64,000 nt of DNA, taken from assembly GCA_949752735.1 (NCBI GenBank), contig OX457043.1:38628105-38692104 (forward strand). Direction: 5' to 3'. Within the stretch, counting starts at the first letter, position 1. Every line of letters starts with the position of its first letter. A model generated the notes under the pieces. The model saw only the letters and a program-made list of their open reading frames with translations. It had not been told where the DNA came from and made no database searches. Both the position numbers and the translations under genes were made by a program. Source of the stretch: Lumbricus terrestris. Taxonomy: Eukaryota > Annelida > Clitellata > Crassiclitellata > Lumbricidae. Shown here one piece after another: positions 55,025 through 64,000 of the stretch.

Positions 55025-56815
55025 ACATGCTCTCATGAAATCTCTCCCGTATTATCAGAGATTTTCAACCTATCGCTGGTTGATGGTGTCTTTCCTGATA
55101 AACTTAAAATTGCTAAGGTAATTCCAGTCTTTAAGTCTGGTGATAAACTTATGGTATCCAACTACAGACCAATTTCCATATTATCTCCTTTTGCCAAGAT
55201 ATTGGAAAAAGTTGTTTATAATAGGCTCCTTGGTTTTGTTACTCAAAATGATTTGCTTGTGGATAGCCAATTCGGTTTTAGATAAAACTTGTCTACTTAT
55301 ATGGCGCTGCTTCAGCTTACAGACAATATTAGCAAATCTATTGACGAGCATCAACTCACTATAGGAATTTTCCTAGATCTGGCTAAAGCTTTTCACACTG
55401 TAAATCATAAGATTTTGTTAGATAAGCTTGAACATTGTGGAATTAGAGGCTCGCCTCTTAATTGGTTCTGTAGCTACTTATCTAAAAGATTAACAATATG
55501 TTTCTGTTAATCACTCTTCCTCTGCCTATTTATCTGTGAAATGTGGAGTTCCTCAAGGTTCAATATTGGGACCTTTGTTATTTATATTGTATATAAATGA
55601 TCTACAATCTGTGACAGACTTAAAATTAATCGTGCTTGCTGACGACACAAATATTTTTGCCACTGGGCATTGTCCCCTCATGCTAGCTAAAACTCTGAAT
55701 GATGACTTAAAACTGTTAAGCCACTGTTTCGCCGCCAACTTGTTATCATTGAGTTTAAATAAGACTAACTATATGATATTTGGAAATAAGGTGACTCTTG
55801 ACTCAAACTTTGACATATGTGTAAATGATGTGCATCTCCCTCGTGTACGTGAAACTAAATTTCTTGGTGTTCTTATTACTGAAAATCTCAAATGGAATAA
55901 ACATGTGAACATGGTCATCAACAAAGTGTCCAAGGTTGTGGGCATTTTACGTAAGGTCAGGCATGTGCTACCAACTGAAAAATTGAAGCTTTTATAACAT
56001 ACCTTACTAGAACCTTATATCAATTACTGTTGTGTTGTTTGGGCTTCTCCTTACAGAACCTGCAACTTGGACAGAATTCTAAAGCCTCAGAAAACTGCAT
56101 GTCGTATTATCTCTTATACTGGCCTATTTAGCCAATTCCAACCTTTTATTCAGTAAACTTAATATCCTGAAAGTTTATGACCTGTGTTATTTGTCTATGG
56201 TCGTCCTTATGTACAAATTTCGAATTAATCTCTTACCCCCATATTTAAAAATTATTTTATGACAGTGGCTCAATTCCACTCATTTAATACTCGAGGATCG
56301 AGTAATTATGTTGTTCCTTTTGCCCGTACCACCTGTCGCTTTAATAGCCTCCGAATTCTAGGTCCTCGTTTATGGAACTCACTGTCAGATGATGTGAAGA
56401 GGGAAAATAGTGTATGTACCTTTAAGAAAAATGTTTAAAAGACTTTGTTTTCAAACTATTGCTTATGTTTATTAACTTTGGTCTTTATACCTGCAACTAG
56501 GCACTCTGTATGTCAGTATGTTAGTATCCTGACTGTTTATTATGATGTTTCTGAGTCTATAAACCTTTGTATTTTGTGATGATTTACTGCTGCAATAATC
56601 TGCTGTTACTATTATATATTATTATTATTATTATGATTATTATTGTTTCTTAATATTATTATTTATTAATAATATTTAATATTATAATATTCTTTTTATT
56701 ATTATTATTGCATTGTATGTTTATCCCTATTACTTTCAGTTATGTTCTAATTAATTAATTAATTAAGTATTAATTAAGTATTAATATTAACTTGCAATAA
56801 AAATAAAAAATTGGA
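55025..56815 (+). pseudogene. 5'-truncated non-LTR retrotransposon, second family
   Basis: Reads VFPDKLKIAKVIPVFKSGD, then NYRPISILSPFAKILEKVV, then after a stop (FGFR*NLSTYMALLQL) TIGIFLDLAKAFHTVNHKIL. After a frameshift near 55500 come KCGVPQGSILGPLLFILYIN, LIVLADDTNIFATG (catalytic LADD) and LSLNKTNYMIFGNK, then TKFLGVLITENLKWN. Further stops follow before FNSLRILGPRLWNSLSDDVK near 56340. The tail is TTATTATTA-rich and ends by about 56815. Flanking GTGGCCAGGTTTGCC (54975) and GTGGCCAGGTTTACC (57094) phrases suggest the LINE landed inside an older element. Inactive. Confidence 0.85.
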
Positions 56816-56904
56816 GCTAGGGGTCAGGGTTGTATAAGCTGTTAGCTTTTCCTATTCCTTTTGCACTCTGTTTGTTGAGTCACATTTATAGTTTATACTG
56901 TTTG

Positions 56905-56935
56905 ACTTGTGTGTGTGTGTGTGTGTGTGCAATAA
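56905..56935. repeat. (GT)n microsatellite
   Basis: Short pure GT run following the LINE. Confidence 0.8.
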
Positions 56936-57334
56936 ACAAAGTTCAACAGTTTGTGCAGCAGTTGGCCAGGTTTGGAATGCAGTGGCCAGGTATAACTGTG
57001 TATTTAAAATGCTGACATATTTGTCTGTTTAACCCCAAAGTTTTATAGTTCTATGTATTGCAGATTTGAGTGAAAAGTCCTTTGAAATCTTATGTGGCCA
57101 GGTTTACCCCCAATCACCCTAATAGAACAACAATTTCTGTATACAAACGTTAAGGCACAGTGATAACGCATTGTTTATGTCTGTGTCATTGTATTGTCTC
57201 TCTCTGTCTCTCTATGTATATCTTTCTTTCTTTATCTATCTATCTCTCTCTCTTTGTCTGTATCTTTCTGTATCTTTCTGTCTCTCTGTCTCACTGTATA
57301 TCTCTCTAAATTGTGTCTATGGTTGTGAATATGT

Positions 57335-58232
57335 ATGTATGTATGTATGTATGTAGAAATAGCTATCAAACTGGCCACAAATATCGGTATTTTATCTCTT
57401 ATCTCATATAACTTGCCAACCAACATATTAACTAACTTATATTACTCATTAGTCTGCCCATATTTAGCATATTGCAACTTTGTCTGGGCCTCGAACTATA
57501 CTTCGAGTCTTACACGTTTGATTATTTTGCAAAAAAGGGCCATTAGACTAATTACTAAATCTCCTTACAAGTGTCATACTGCCCAACTTTTTCTTCTCAA
57601 CGGTATTTTAAAACTAGATCAAATAAGAATATTTCAAACTGGTGAATTTATGTTTCGCTATAGGCATGGCCTATTACCTCAAACCTTTGCAAACTATTTT
57701 AACACCGGTTAGACCATTCACTCTTACAGTACTAGAACAGCCTCCAACTATAGACAGAAATTTGCTCACACCAACACTCGCAAGTTCTCAATTAAGACAG
57801 CTGGTCCAACTGTTTTGAACAATCTTCCTTTCGATATTCGTGGTGCGCCTAGTCTCCTCCTCTTTAAAAAACGTTTGCGTGCCCACTTATTCACTCTAAA
57901 TGTATAACTATTCCTTATATTCTGTTTGTTTGTCTTAAATATCTAATATCCTTATACTAGACAATACTGATATTTATTATTTCATCTTGAACTAAGATGA
58001 CTCCCGCTGCTTATGTTACCAACTTCCAATTATAAATATACTGGTACATAAGTGGCCCTGCTAGCGAGACTTTGTCCCTTTAGGTCCTTCCTTTGTAGCC
58101 CAATTTAGCACTGATCTGAAATTGTATCATGTTTATGTTTTTTCTTGGGAGCAATAAAAAACATATGTTATGTATGTATTGTATGTATGTATGTATGTAT
58201 GTATGTATGTATGTATGTATGTATGTATGTAT
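57335..58232 (+). pseudogene. 5'-truncated non-LTR retrotransposon fragment
   Basis: After a (GTAT)n run at 57327-57354 the frame reads LTNLYYSLVCPYLAYCNFVW, then LQKRAIRLITKSPYKCHTAQ and FMFRYRHGLLPQTFANYF. In another frame RKFSIKTAGPTVLNNLPFD and LFKKRLRAHLFTLNV complete the C-terminus near 57906. The 3' UTR has CACTAGCG-type phrases and ends in AATAAAAAACATATG followed by a second (GTAT)n run. Similar repeats at both edges suggest microhomology-guided insertion. Confidence 0.8.
58160..58232. repeat. (GTAT)n microsatellite
   Basis: About 15 GTAT units at the junction of two LINE fragments. Confidence 0.95.
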
Positions 58233-58254
58233 GTTTATATTTAAAGCAAATAAC

Positions 58255-59590
58255 CAGTGCCGGATTAACTTTTTAGAGGCCTGGCGCAAACAATGCAACA
58301 AAACTAAAGTAGGCCCTCTATCCAATCAAATTATCAAAAAAAATGGGGAAAAAATTAATTATATAGAAAACATACTTTAATAATTTATTAACACAAAATG
58401 AAGCTGTGATAGGATCATAGGAGATTTTTTAATTTTACTTGTTACAGTTCAACTGTTCAAAAATGTTTGTCGAGTTAAAAAGTCTTTCCTTCGCGCTTTT
58501 AAAGTAGAGAAAGAATCAATGATATCTTGAAAGTCAAGATCTGTCAAGATTTCCGACTCAATGTTCAAAAGAGTTAAATTTGCCAATCTGTCCTGGCCCA
58601 TTGTTGACCTCAAAGATGATTTTATGCGTTTTAAATGGTGTGATCGTAAAAAAAGCAGAATCGTTTAGTTTTCTTTTGGTAAATGTTTTTTTCAATTTTA
58701 CTTTATTTCCATGTTGTTTTATGGATTTAGAGTACATGCCATCTTGATTACGACATGGTTCAGGTCCCATCTGCAGCCAATAACTGACCAAATCTTCATT
58801 TATAGTCCACAGAGCAGCATCTGTTTGTGGCACGTTTCCAACAGATTGATTCTCTTGTTTTAATGGTAGATCTATGGTAGTTTCAGATTTAAGCATATCA
58901 ATGATATCATTGCTGAAATCAAGGGTGTCTGTTGTTGGCATTAGGGCTGACACTGCTGAGCGGCCTAAGCCTGAACTGCATCCAGCTTCTGACGCTGAGT
59001 CGACACCATCTATAAATTGCGGCACTTCTCGTGTTTTTACTGCCAGAAATTTATCAATACTACCAAGTTGCTGTTTGCCTACCTCTTCAAGTTCGCGTTT
59101 TCTTTGACGTTTCTGCCAACCGGACTCAAATTTCTTCATTTTCTTTAGGCCTACTTATTTTATATGTTTAGAAATTAAAATTTAAAAAAGAAATAAGCAG
59201 CTTAGCTACATAAACACTAAATAGTAGATAATAATATTACATGGAACATACACTGTGTCGTCTGTACCGTACGCATATCTATATTTTATTTGGGGATGGG
59301 GTCGATCCACGCATAAATTGATTACGTCATACGTCATCATTACAGTACACAATTAATTAGTACGTCATCATTATAGTAGTAGTACTGTAGAAGGCCTGTT
59401 TTTATAATGCCACCAAATTTTATATGCAATGCTTGTTTTAGAAATTAAACATTTTAAATAAGCCGGAATGTGACTTATATAAACAAATTCGATCGGATAA
59501 TCGGATTTCTCAATGTTTTTTTTAAATTTTTACCCCCGAAAGAAGGCCTGGCGCAAGTGCGCCAGTTGCGCCATAGTTAATCTGGCACTG
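58255..59590 (-). mobile_element. Internally deleted hAT transposon
   Basis: The termini are CAGTGCCGGATTAACT and its complement with one mismatch (CAGTGCCAGATTAACT). The perfect 8-bp duplication CAAATAAC lies at 58247-58254 and 59591-59598. GAGGCCTGGCGCAA appears at both subterminal regions. It sits inside the LINE frame: removing it restores FKANNLSLNLTKTNYILF. The transposase frame on the minus strand keeps only the N- and C-terminal ends, so this copy would depend on an intact relative. Confidence 0.88.
58510..59139 (-). pseudogene. hAT transposase remnant (N-terminus joined to C-terminus)
   Basis: Starts at ATG 59139 with a basic leader MKKFESGWQKRQRKRELEE, as in TTF-zinc-finger hAT transposases. 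It contains WTINEDLVSYWLQMGPEPC and a KKTFTKRKLNDSAFF-like segment just before the usual zinc finger, and then breaks off. A frame change near 58600 leads to RLANLTLLNIESEILTDLDF and QDIIDSFSTLKARRKDF, the family's C-terminal end after the dimerisation region. The whole catalytic core is deleted. The 193-codon frame itself could still be translated; whether it acts as a repressor is unknown. Confidence 0.7.
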
Positions 59591-60051
59591 CAAATAACTT
59601 ATCCCTGAATCTTACCAAAACCAATTATATTTTATTTTCCTCCCATAGAAAGATTATCCCGTATGTACTAAGTAAAGTGATAATTGATGGTAAGTAGATT
59701 CCTAAGGTAACTTCAGTTACATTTCTGGGTGTCTATGTGGATCAGCATCTGACATGGAACACTCATATTGATCAATTATCTGATAAATTAGCTAAAAAAT
59801 ATTGGAATCATTAAGAGAATATCTTACCTGCTCTCGCCTAATACTCTGTTGACCTTATATTACTCTATGGTACAGCCATATTTGTGTTACTGCAACATGG
59901 TCTGGGCGTCCAACTACAACTCAAGACTTTATAGGTTAACAATTCTCCAGAAAAAAATTGTTCGTATTATAACTGGTTCTCCTTATGTTGCCCATACTAA
60001 CCAGCTATTTGTTGATTTGGAGATTCTCAAACTGAATCACATTACAGTATA

Positions 60052-60479
60052 GGGGCCGTCCATAAAGTACGTCACGCTATTTTTGACCATTTTTGACTCC
60101 CCCCCTGTCACAAACTGTCACAAATCTCGGACCCCCCTAAAGTACGTCACACTTTCGAACAATTTTTTTTTAATCATAACCATTTAACTAACCCTCTCAA
60201 CCCTAGGATACTATCCCTAATCCCTCTGATAGTGACGTGTGTCCCTAAACGCATTGATAGTGACGGGAAATCAACTTTTATCCCGCCAGACCGGGTTTTA
60301 GACACGCCTGGCCGGGCCAGGTCGGATTTTAGGTACTAAGAACAAAAAATATAATAAAGAATTTAAAAAATAAATGTGTGACGTCACACATGGCCTGACC
60401 CCCTCCCCCTGTCACACACTGTCACACTTTCTTACACCCCCTCCCCCCCTGGAGCGTGACGTACTTTATGGACGGCCCC
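60052..60479. mobile_element. Harbinger-like MITE with 27-bp inverted repeats
   Basis: The termini GGGGCCGTCCATAAAGTACG TCACGCT are perfect inverted repeats at the two ends. Comparison with the interrupted LINE codons (ACA GTA TAC CAA) shows that ATA is duplicated, so the target site is 3 bp, as for PIF/Harbinger-type elements. Inner phrases also pair loosely (CTGTCACAAACTGTCACA against TGTCACACACTGTCACAC). 428 bp, no transposase. Confidence 0.82.
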
Positions 60480-61329
60480 ATACCAATCATGTGAATTTAT
60501 TTTCAAGTCGCTTCACAATATTCTGCCTGATGAATTCACTAATCTGTTTAAGTCAAGCTCAGACTTTCATTCATATGAAACAAGAAGTTCGCTTTCTTTA
60601 AGATCTGAATTTGCTAGGACAAACTCCCGTAAATTTTCTATAAGGTGTAGGTGCTTTGTTCTGGAATAGTTTGCCACAAAGCCTTAAAGCTTCTCCTAAC
60701 CTATTTAAAATAAACCTACGAAAATGGCTAATAGATTCCCATAACTGATATTAAAATTATTTTTCAACTTCATTCAAATGTGCTCTCTCTGTATAGTGTG
60801 TTGGATTTATGTGTCTGTCTCCTTGCTGTGATGTTGTGATAACTGTCATTAACTCTACTCATCTACTGTTGCTTTGGTTTTTCATCAAATTGTGGTGTGT
60901 ATATATCAAAATTATTTAATAGTTTGTTTGGGGGCCCTATTAGCGGGATTTCCTCCCTTCTGGGTCTCTATTTGTGTCCACTATTGCACCAGTTTTTTTT
61001 ATAACCTCGCATTCCAGGTCTAGGGATAATTGTCCTCACTGGTATCACTTAACCCTAGAACCACTAGGTTTAAACAATCCTTATCTAGCCTAATCCATTG
61101 GAGATTATCCCAATCTTGGCTATATGTCTGAATAATTTAAGTTACCAAATTAAGTTATTGGTTTGACAACTTGGTGATACTGGAGATGTTTTGTGTTATT
61201 TTTGTACCTGACTTGGTGTGCTTTTTGTTGTTGCAAACGGACCAATAAAATTATTTGATTTGATTTGATGTATTCATATATGTATGTACATATGTATGTA
61301 TGCATGTATGAGACATGCATGCATGTATC

Positions 61330-61660
61330 AATTCATTTATCAGAATTTATATAGCGCCCCTTCAAGGTATTTACTCAGAGGCGCTCCGGGCCGAGATGAC
61401 GCAAAAGAACAGTCTTCAACAGTTTGTAAAATTGAGAACAGCTTAGGAGGTGTCGCATAGTCAAGGGACGCCCATTCCAGGTTGTTAGACCACAGAGAAT
61501 GAACGCCTGTGTAGTGTTGCAGAGCGAGTGAAAGGAACCATTAAGTCACCGTGCACAGCAGAGCGCAGTGCGCGGCGGCCTATTCAGGTGGAAAGGGGGA
61601 GGCAAAGCTCACACAGGGAAGAGGGTGCCCAGCCTGATAAGCATTGCCACACCAAAAATG
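61330..61660 (-). pseudogene. CR1-like LINE 3' tail, reverse
   Basis: The minus strand has TTWNGRPLTMRHLLSC, QFYKLLKTVLLRHLG and the GGAGCGCCTCTGAGTAAATA / GGGGCGCTATATAAATTC tail. Related to 34930-35170. Confidence 0.7.
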
Positions 61661-61687
61661 CAATCCTAAATGTATGTATGTATGTAT

Positions 61688-61816
61688 GGGGTCGTCCATA
61701 AAGTACGTCACGCTATTTTTGACCATTTTTAAACCCCCTCCCCCCTGTCACAAACTATCACAAATCTCGGACCCCCCAAAGTACGTCACACTTTCGGGCC
61801 GGGTCGGATTTTAGCG
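61688..61816 (+). mobile_element. Truncated copy of the Harbinger-like MITE
   Basis: GGGGTCGTCCATAAAGTACG and the following 90 bases match the left half of 60052-60479. It then skips to CGGGCCGGGTCGGATTTTAG, also present there, and breaks into the 15-bp minisatellite. The right terminus is missing. Confidence 0.75.
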
Positions 61817-61821
61817 TGGAC

Positions 61822-62117
61822 GGACAAAAAGTTCCCGGACAAAAAGTCCCCGGACAAAATGTCCCCGGATAAAATGTCCCCGGACAAAAAGTCCCCGGAC
61901 AAAATGTCCCCGGATAAAATGTCCCCGGACAAAAAGTCCCCGGATAAAATGTCCCCGGACAAAATGTCTTCGGAAAAAATGTCCCCGGACAAAAAGTCCC
62001 CGGACAAAATGTCCCCGGACAAAATGTCCCGGACAAAATGTCCCGGACAAAATGTCCCGGACAAAATGTCCCGGACAAAATGTCCCGGACAAATGTCCCG
62101 GACAAAAAGTCCCAGGA
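61822..62117. repeat. 15-bp palindromic minisatellite, about 20 copies
   Basis: The unit CCCCGGACAAAATGT has variants ending AAAAGT or reading CCGGATAAAA. The variants first cycle every three units, giving a 45-bp higher-order repeat; the last six units lose one C (14 bp). TTTTGTCC-GGGGACAAAA makes each junction nearly palindromic. Open frames on both strands (repeated MSPDK or LSGDI) are artefacts. Confidence 0.95.
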
Positions 62118-62119
62118 TA

Positions 62120-62635
62120 AAAGTAATATCGCTACACTACCTAAACCCATCGCATTGGCGCCTAGCAGTGCGCACACCTACATTGAGAAAAAGAGTCCTT
62201 CTGTCAGAGAACCACCTTGTCTAAATGCATGAAAACGAGTTATTTTGAATAGGCATAATTATAACAGAACATTCTTAGCAAATCAACCAACTGCACGCTG
62301 CATTTGGTTCACCATTTTAGAAGAATTCCGATTCTTGCGTCAGAAATGTACAAATTTGCCATTGGGCAAATCAGCCATTTTTCATAGTAGGCCTATCTGC
62401 GTTTGTCCTACATTATAGGCATCCTTGAAGGTGTGTGTCCGGATTGCTCATTATTTTGATACTTTATAAATGATCATAATTATAAGTTTTTTGGGTGAGA
62501 CAATCGATCAGTCGAGAAATTATTTCTCGATCGTTAGCGCGACGTAGGCCTAACTATGCAGTGGCATGACAACCTTAGGCCCCTGGACCCTCTAATGGTT
62601 TGGGGGTCCTTAAACACTAACTGCACCACCCTACA
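62120..62635. other. Intergenic DNA, nothing recognised
   Basis: Flank of the minisatellite. TTATTTCTCGATCGTTAGCG and a preceding GATCAGTCGAGAAATTATTT form a partial inverted repeat near 62504-62540. Confidence 0.35.
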
Positions 62636-62644
62636 ATGCTGCAA

Positions 62645-62738
62645 GGCTGTTCTCTTTAACCGTGGTTGGGTCGGGAGCGCTTCTGAGTAGATGCACTTGA
62701 AGAGGTGCTATATAAACGTCTGAAATGAATGAATGAAT
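62645..62738 (+). mobile_element. CR1-like LINE or SINE tail
   Basis: GGTTGGGTCGGGAGCGCTTC then TGAGTAGATGCACTTGAAGA and GGTGCTATATAAACG, ending in (GAAT)n. Plus-strand copy of the shared tail with its simple-repeat end. Confidence 0.7.
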
Positions 62739-63054
62739 ACACTAATATACTTTTTGCAGTCCATATGTTACATCTTTTTGCATGTAATGTGGCACATCTG
62801 AGCAACAAAATTAGACCTAACCTACAATTACATCAGTGATGACGGGGTTAACGTAAGAAAATTATTAAATTTCTACAGCTGCGTTTCGGAGTAGGCCTAC
62901 ACTTATAAATGCGGAGGTCCCCTACAAACTTGAGGCCAGGCGCGTCTTAATGACATCTGGGCATACCGAGGTATTGTTTTGAAGGCCCCACGCAAGCTTT
63001 ATTATGGGCCCACCCTATTAGGAATTACAATGTTATATGCCTAGAGGTGTCTTA

Positions 63055-63262
63055 CAGAAGATCTTGAGAGGGGCGGTTTCGGAACAAAGCCCTGGTCCGC
63101 TAAGATAGAAGTTAAGAGGTTCCCATCTGCCATTCTACACAGCTGTTTCAAATGTTGGACTGTCTTCAGGTGAGTTCTTTGTCGGACAAGACGGTCCATC
63201 TTGGACGTAGGCTTGGTCTCCCACACGGACGCAGTCTAGGGTGATACTGCAGCCGCACAAAA
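63055..63262 (-). repeat. Dispersed block with open minus-strand frame, copy 2
   Basis: Matches 39640-39905 (CTTGAGAGGGGCGGTTTC, GACAAGACGGTCCATCTTGG, GACGCAGTCTAGGGTGATAC). The minus-strand frame SKMDRLVRQRTHLKTVQH and CRMADGNLLTSILADQ is conserved with conservative changes. Confidence 0.6.
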
Positions 63263-63439
63263 TCCCCAATTGCGTGGTATGATCAGGTTATTTATAAAGA
63301 AACGGGTACCAGCGTGACCGCACGTTGCCACGCATATTTTAACACTTACTCATCTGTAACGTTACAGCTAGACAGATTTTTACACGGGCCACCTCGCTTC
63401 ATCCCAACACACACCTCGGCCCGCAGAGCCGGGTGGACA

Positions 63440-63725
63440 GGGAGTGGGGTGGGGTGGAGAAGAAATTTTCCTGAAAGCCCAAATTTCATGGGTGGCGTAC
63501 TGGCGGAGGTCGGAGTGCGGTGGGGTGGGTGGAGGGGTGGGGTGGAGGGGTGGGTGAGTGGGGAGGAAGTGTGGGGTGGGGGAAGAGGTGTGGGGGCCTG
63601 GGGGAGAAAATTTTCACGAAAACTCTAATTTCACGGGTGGCGTACCGGTGGAGGTCGGAGTGTGGTGGGGTGTAGTGGGGGTGAGTCGGTGTGGTTGGGT
63701 CGTGGCCGAAAGCGGGTCGAATCCT
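63440..63725. repeat. G-rich duplicated block
   Basis: Two copies of about 165 bp. Each has GAGAA.AATTTTC, then AATTTCA.GGGTGGCGTAC, then GGAGGTCGGAGTG.GGTGGGG, at about 63447-63525 and 63603-63670. Between them is an almost pure GGGGTGG / GGAGGGG run at 63518-63600. Confidence 0.75.
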
Positions 63726-63944
63726 AAATTTCCCGTAAACCACCGTAGATCAACAGTGCCTATACTATCTCGCCTGGTTTAAGTGGTCCAGGTTTCTTAA
63801 CGTTATTGACCGGTCCAGTATACAGGTCCTCTTTACGCTGAGCTCCGATATATACACGGCTTATGCGGTCCTGGGGGTCCCCATAAAGCACCCGCCGTCA
63901 GTTATATATAATAATTTTATAAATGATAATGATGACGACGTGGT

Positions 63945-63972
63945 TATTGCTGGTGCTGCTGCTGCTGATGAT
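63945..63972. repeat. (GCT)n microsatellite
   Basis: GCTGGTGCTGCTGCTGCTGA followed by ATTCATTCATTC. Short. Confidence 0.7.
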
Positions 63973-64000
63973 TCATTCATTCAATTCATTTATTGTAACA

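Larger units (their letters stand above)
58235..61275 (+). pseudogene. 5'-truncated non-LTR retrotransposon split by two DNA transposons
   Basis: Pieces: 58235-58254, 59599-60051 and 60483-61275. Rejoined they read FKANNLSLNLTKTNYILF, VTFLGVYVDQHLTWNTH, LYYSMVQPYLCYCNMVW, LQKKIVRIITGSPYVAH, LKLNHITVYQSCEFIF, SEFARTNSRKFSI, LWNSLPQSLKAS, then 3' UTR with TATTAGCGGGATTTCCTCCC and the terminal ATTTGATTTGATTTGATG repeat. This is the clade of the copies at 52312 and 57335. The hAT (58255-59590) and MITE (60052-60479) arrived later. Frameshifts near 59800 and 60640 show it is dead. Confidence 0.85.

Noticed and set aside
61758..62224. Several overlapping frames with MSPDK or LSGDI repeats on both strands
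   Set aside because: A 15-bp unit keeps many frames open at once; no protein is implied.

Overview
This window looks like nuclear DNA from a marine invertebrate, most likely a deuterostome such as an echinoderm (inference). It is gene-poor, has introns bounded by GT and AG, and is packed with microsatellites, non-LTR retrotransposon tails, tRNA-derived SINEs and terminal-inverted-repeat DNA transposons. The palindrome TAGGCCTA recurs throughout. No rRNA gene, bona fide tRNA gene, CRISPR array or bacterial-style operon was seen.

Only two host-like genes can be supported. At 18.5-21.3 kb three phase-compatible exons encode a Ser/Thr/Gly/Asn-rich, mucin-like stalk, then a Ly6/uPAR (three-finger) domain with the CC...CN signature, then a GPI-anchor-like hydrophobic tail. 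At 29.7-30.6 kb two exons join cleanly to encode a transmembrane segment followed by the N-terminal thioredoxin-fold domain of a glutathione S-transferase. Its C-terminal half was not found.

The most striking object is at 24695-27980: a complete, very young LTR retrotransposon with LTRs identical except for one GT unit, a CTACT target-site duplication, a primer-binding-site-like segment and a polypurine tract. Its single intact 760-codon frame encodes Gag, a CCHC zinc knuckle and a DTG aspartic protease. Where reverse transcriptase, RNase H and integrase would follow, there is instead about 90-150 residues resembling the ciliary/flagellar protein tektin. I read it as a non-autonomous Gag-protease element that captured a host tektin segment.

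Layout: 0-9 kb holds tandem repeats, an inverted SINE and a 199-bp inverted repeat enclosing a degenerate satellite. 9-18 kb holds LINE 3' fragments, a SINE and a Tc1/mariner-like remnant. 18-31 kb holds the two genes and the LTR element. 31-46 kb holds LINE tails, palindromic elements, a 1.3-kb (ATC)n tract, a Helitron-like 3' end and minisatellites. 47-62 kb is a nest of non-LTR elements on both strands, broken by two hAT-type insertions with perfect 8-bp target duplications and a Harbinger-like MITE with an ATA duplication. 61-64 kb holds a 15-bp palindromic minisatellite and a G-rich repeat.

The transposons interact. SINEs share the 3' tail of a CR1-like LINE and probably borrow its machinery. 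Internally deleted hAT copies and the pol-less LTR element would need enzymes supplied from elsewhere. All family assignments are from remembered motifs; no database search was run.
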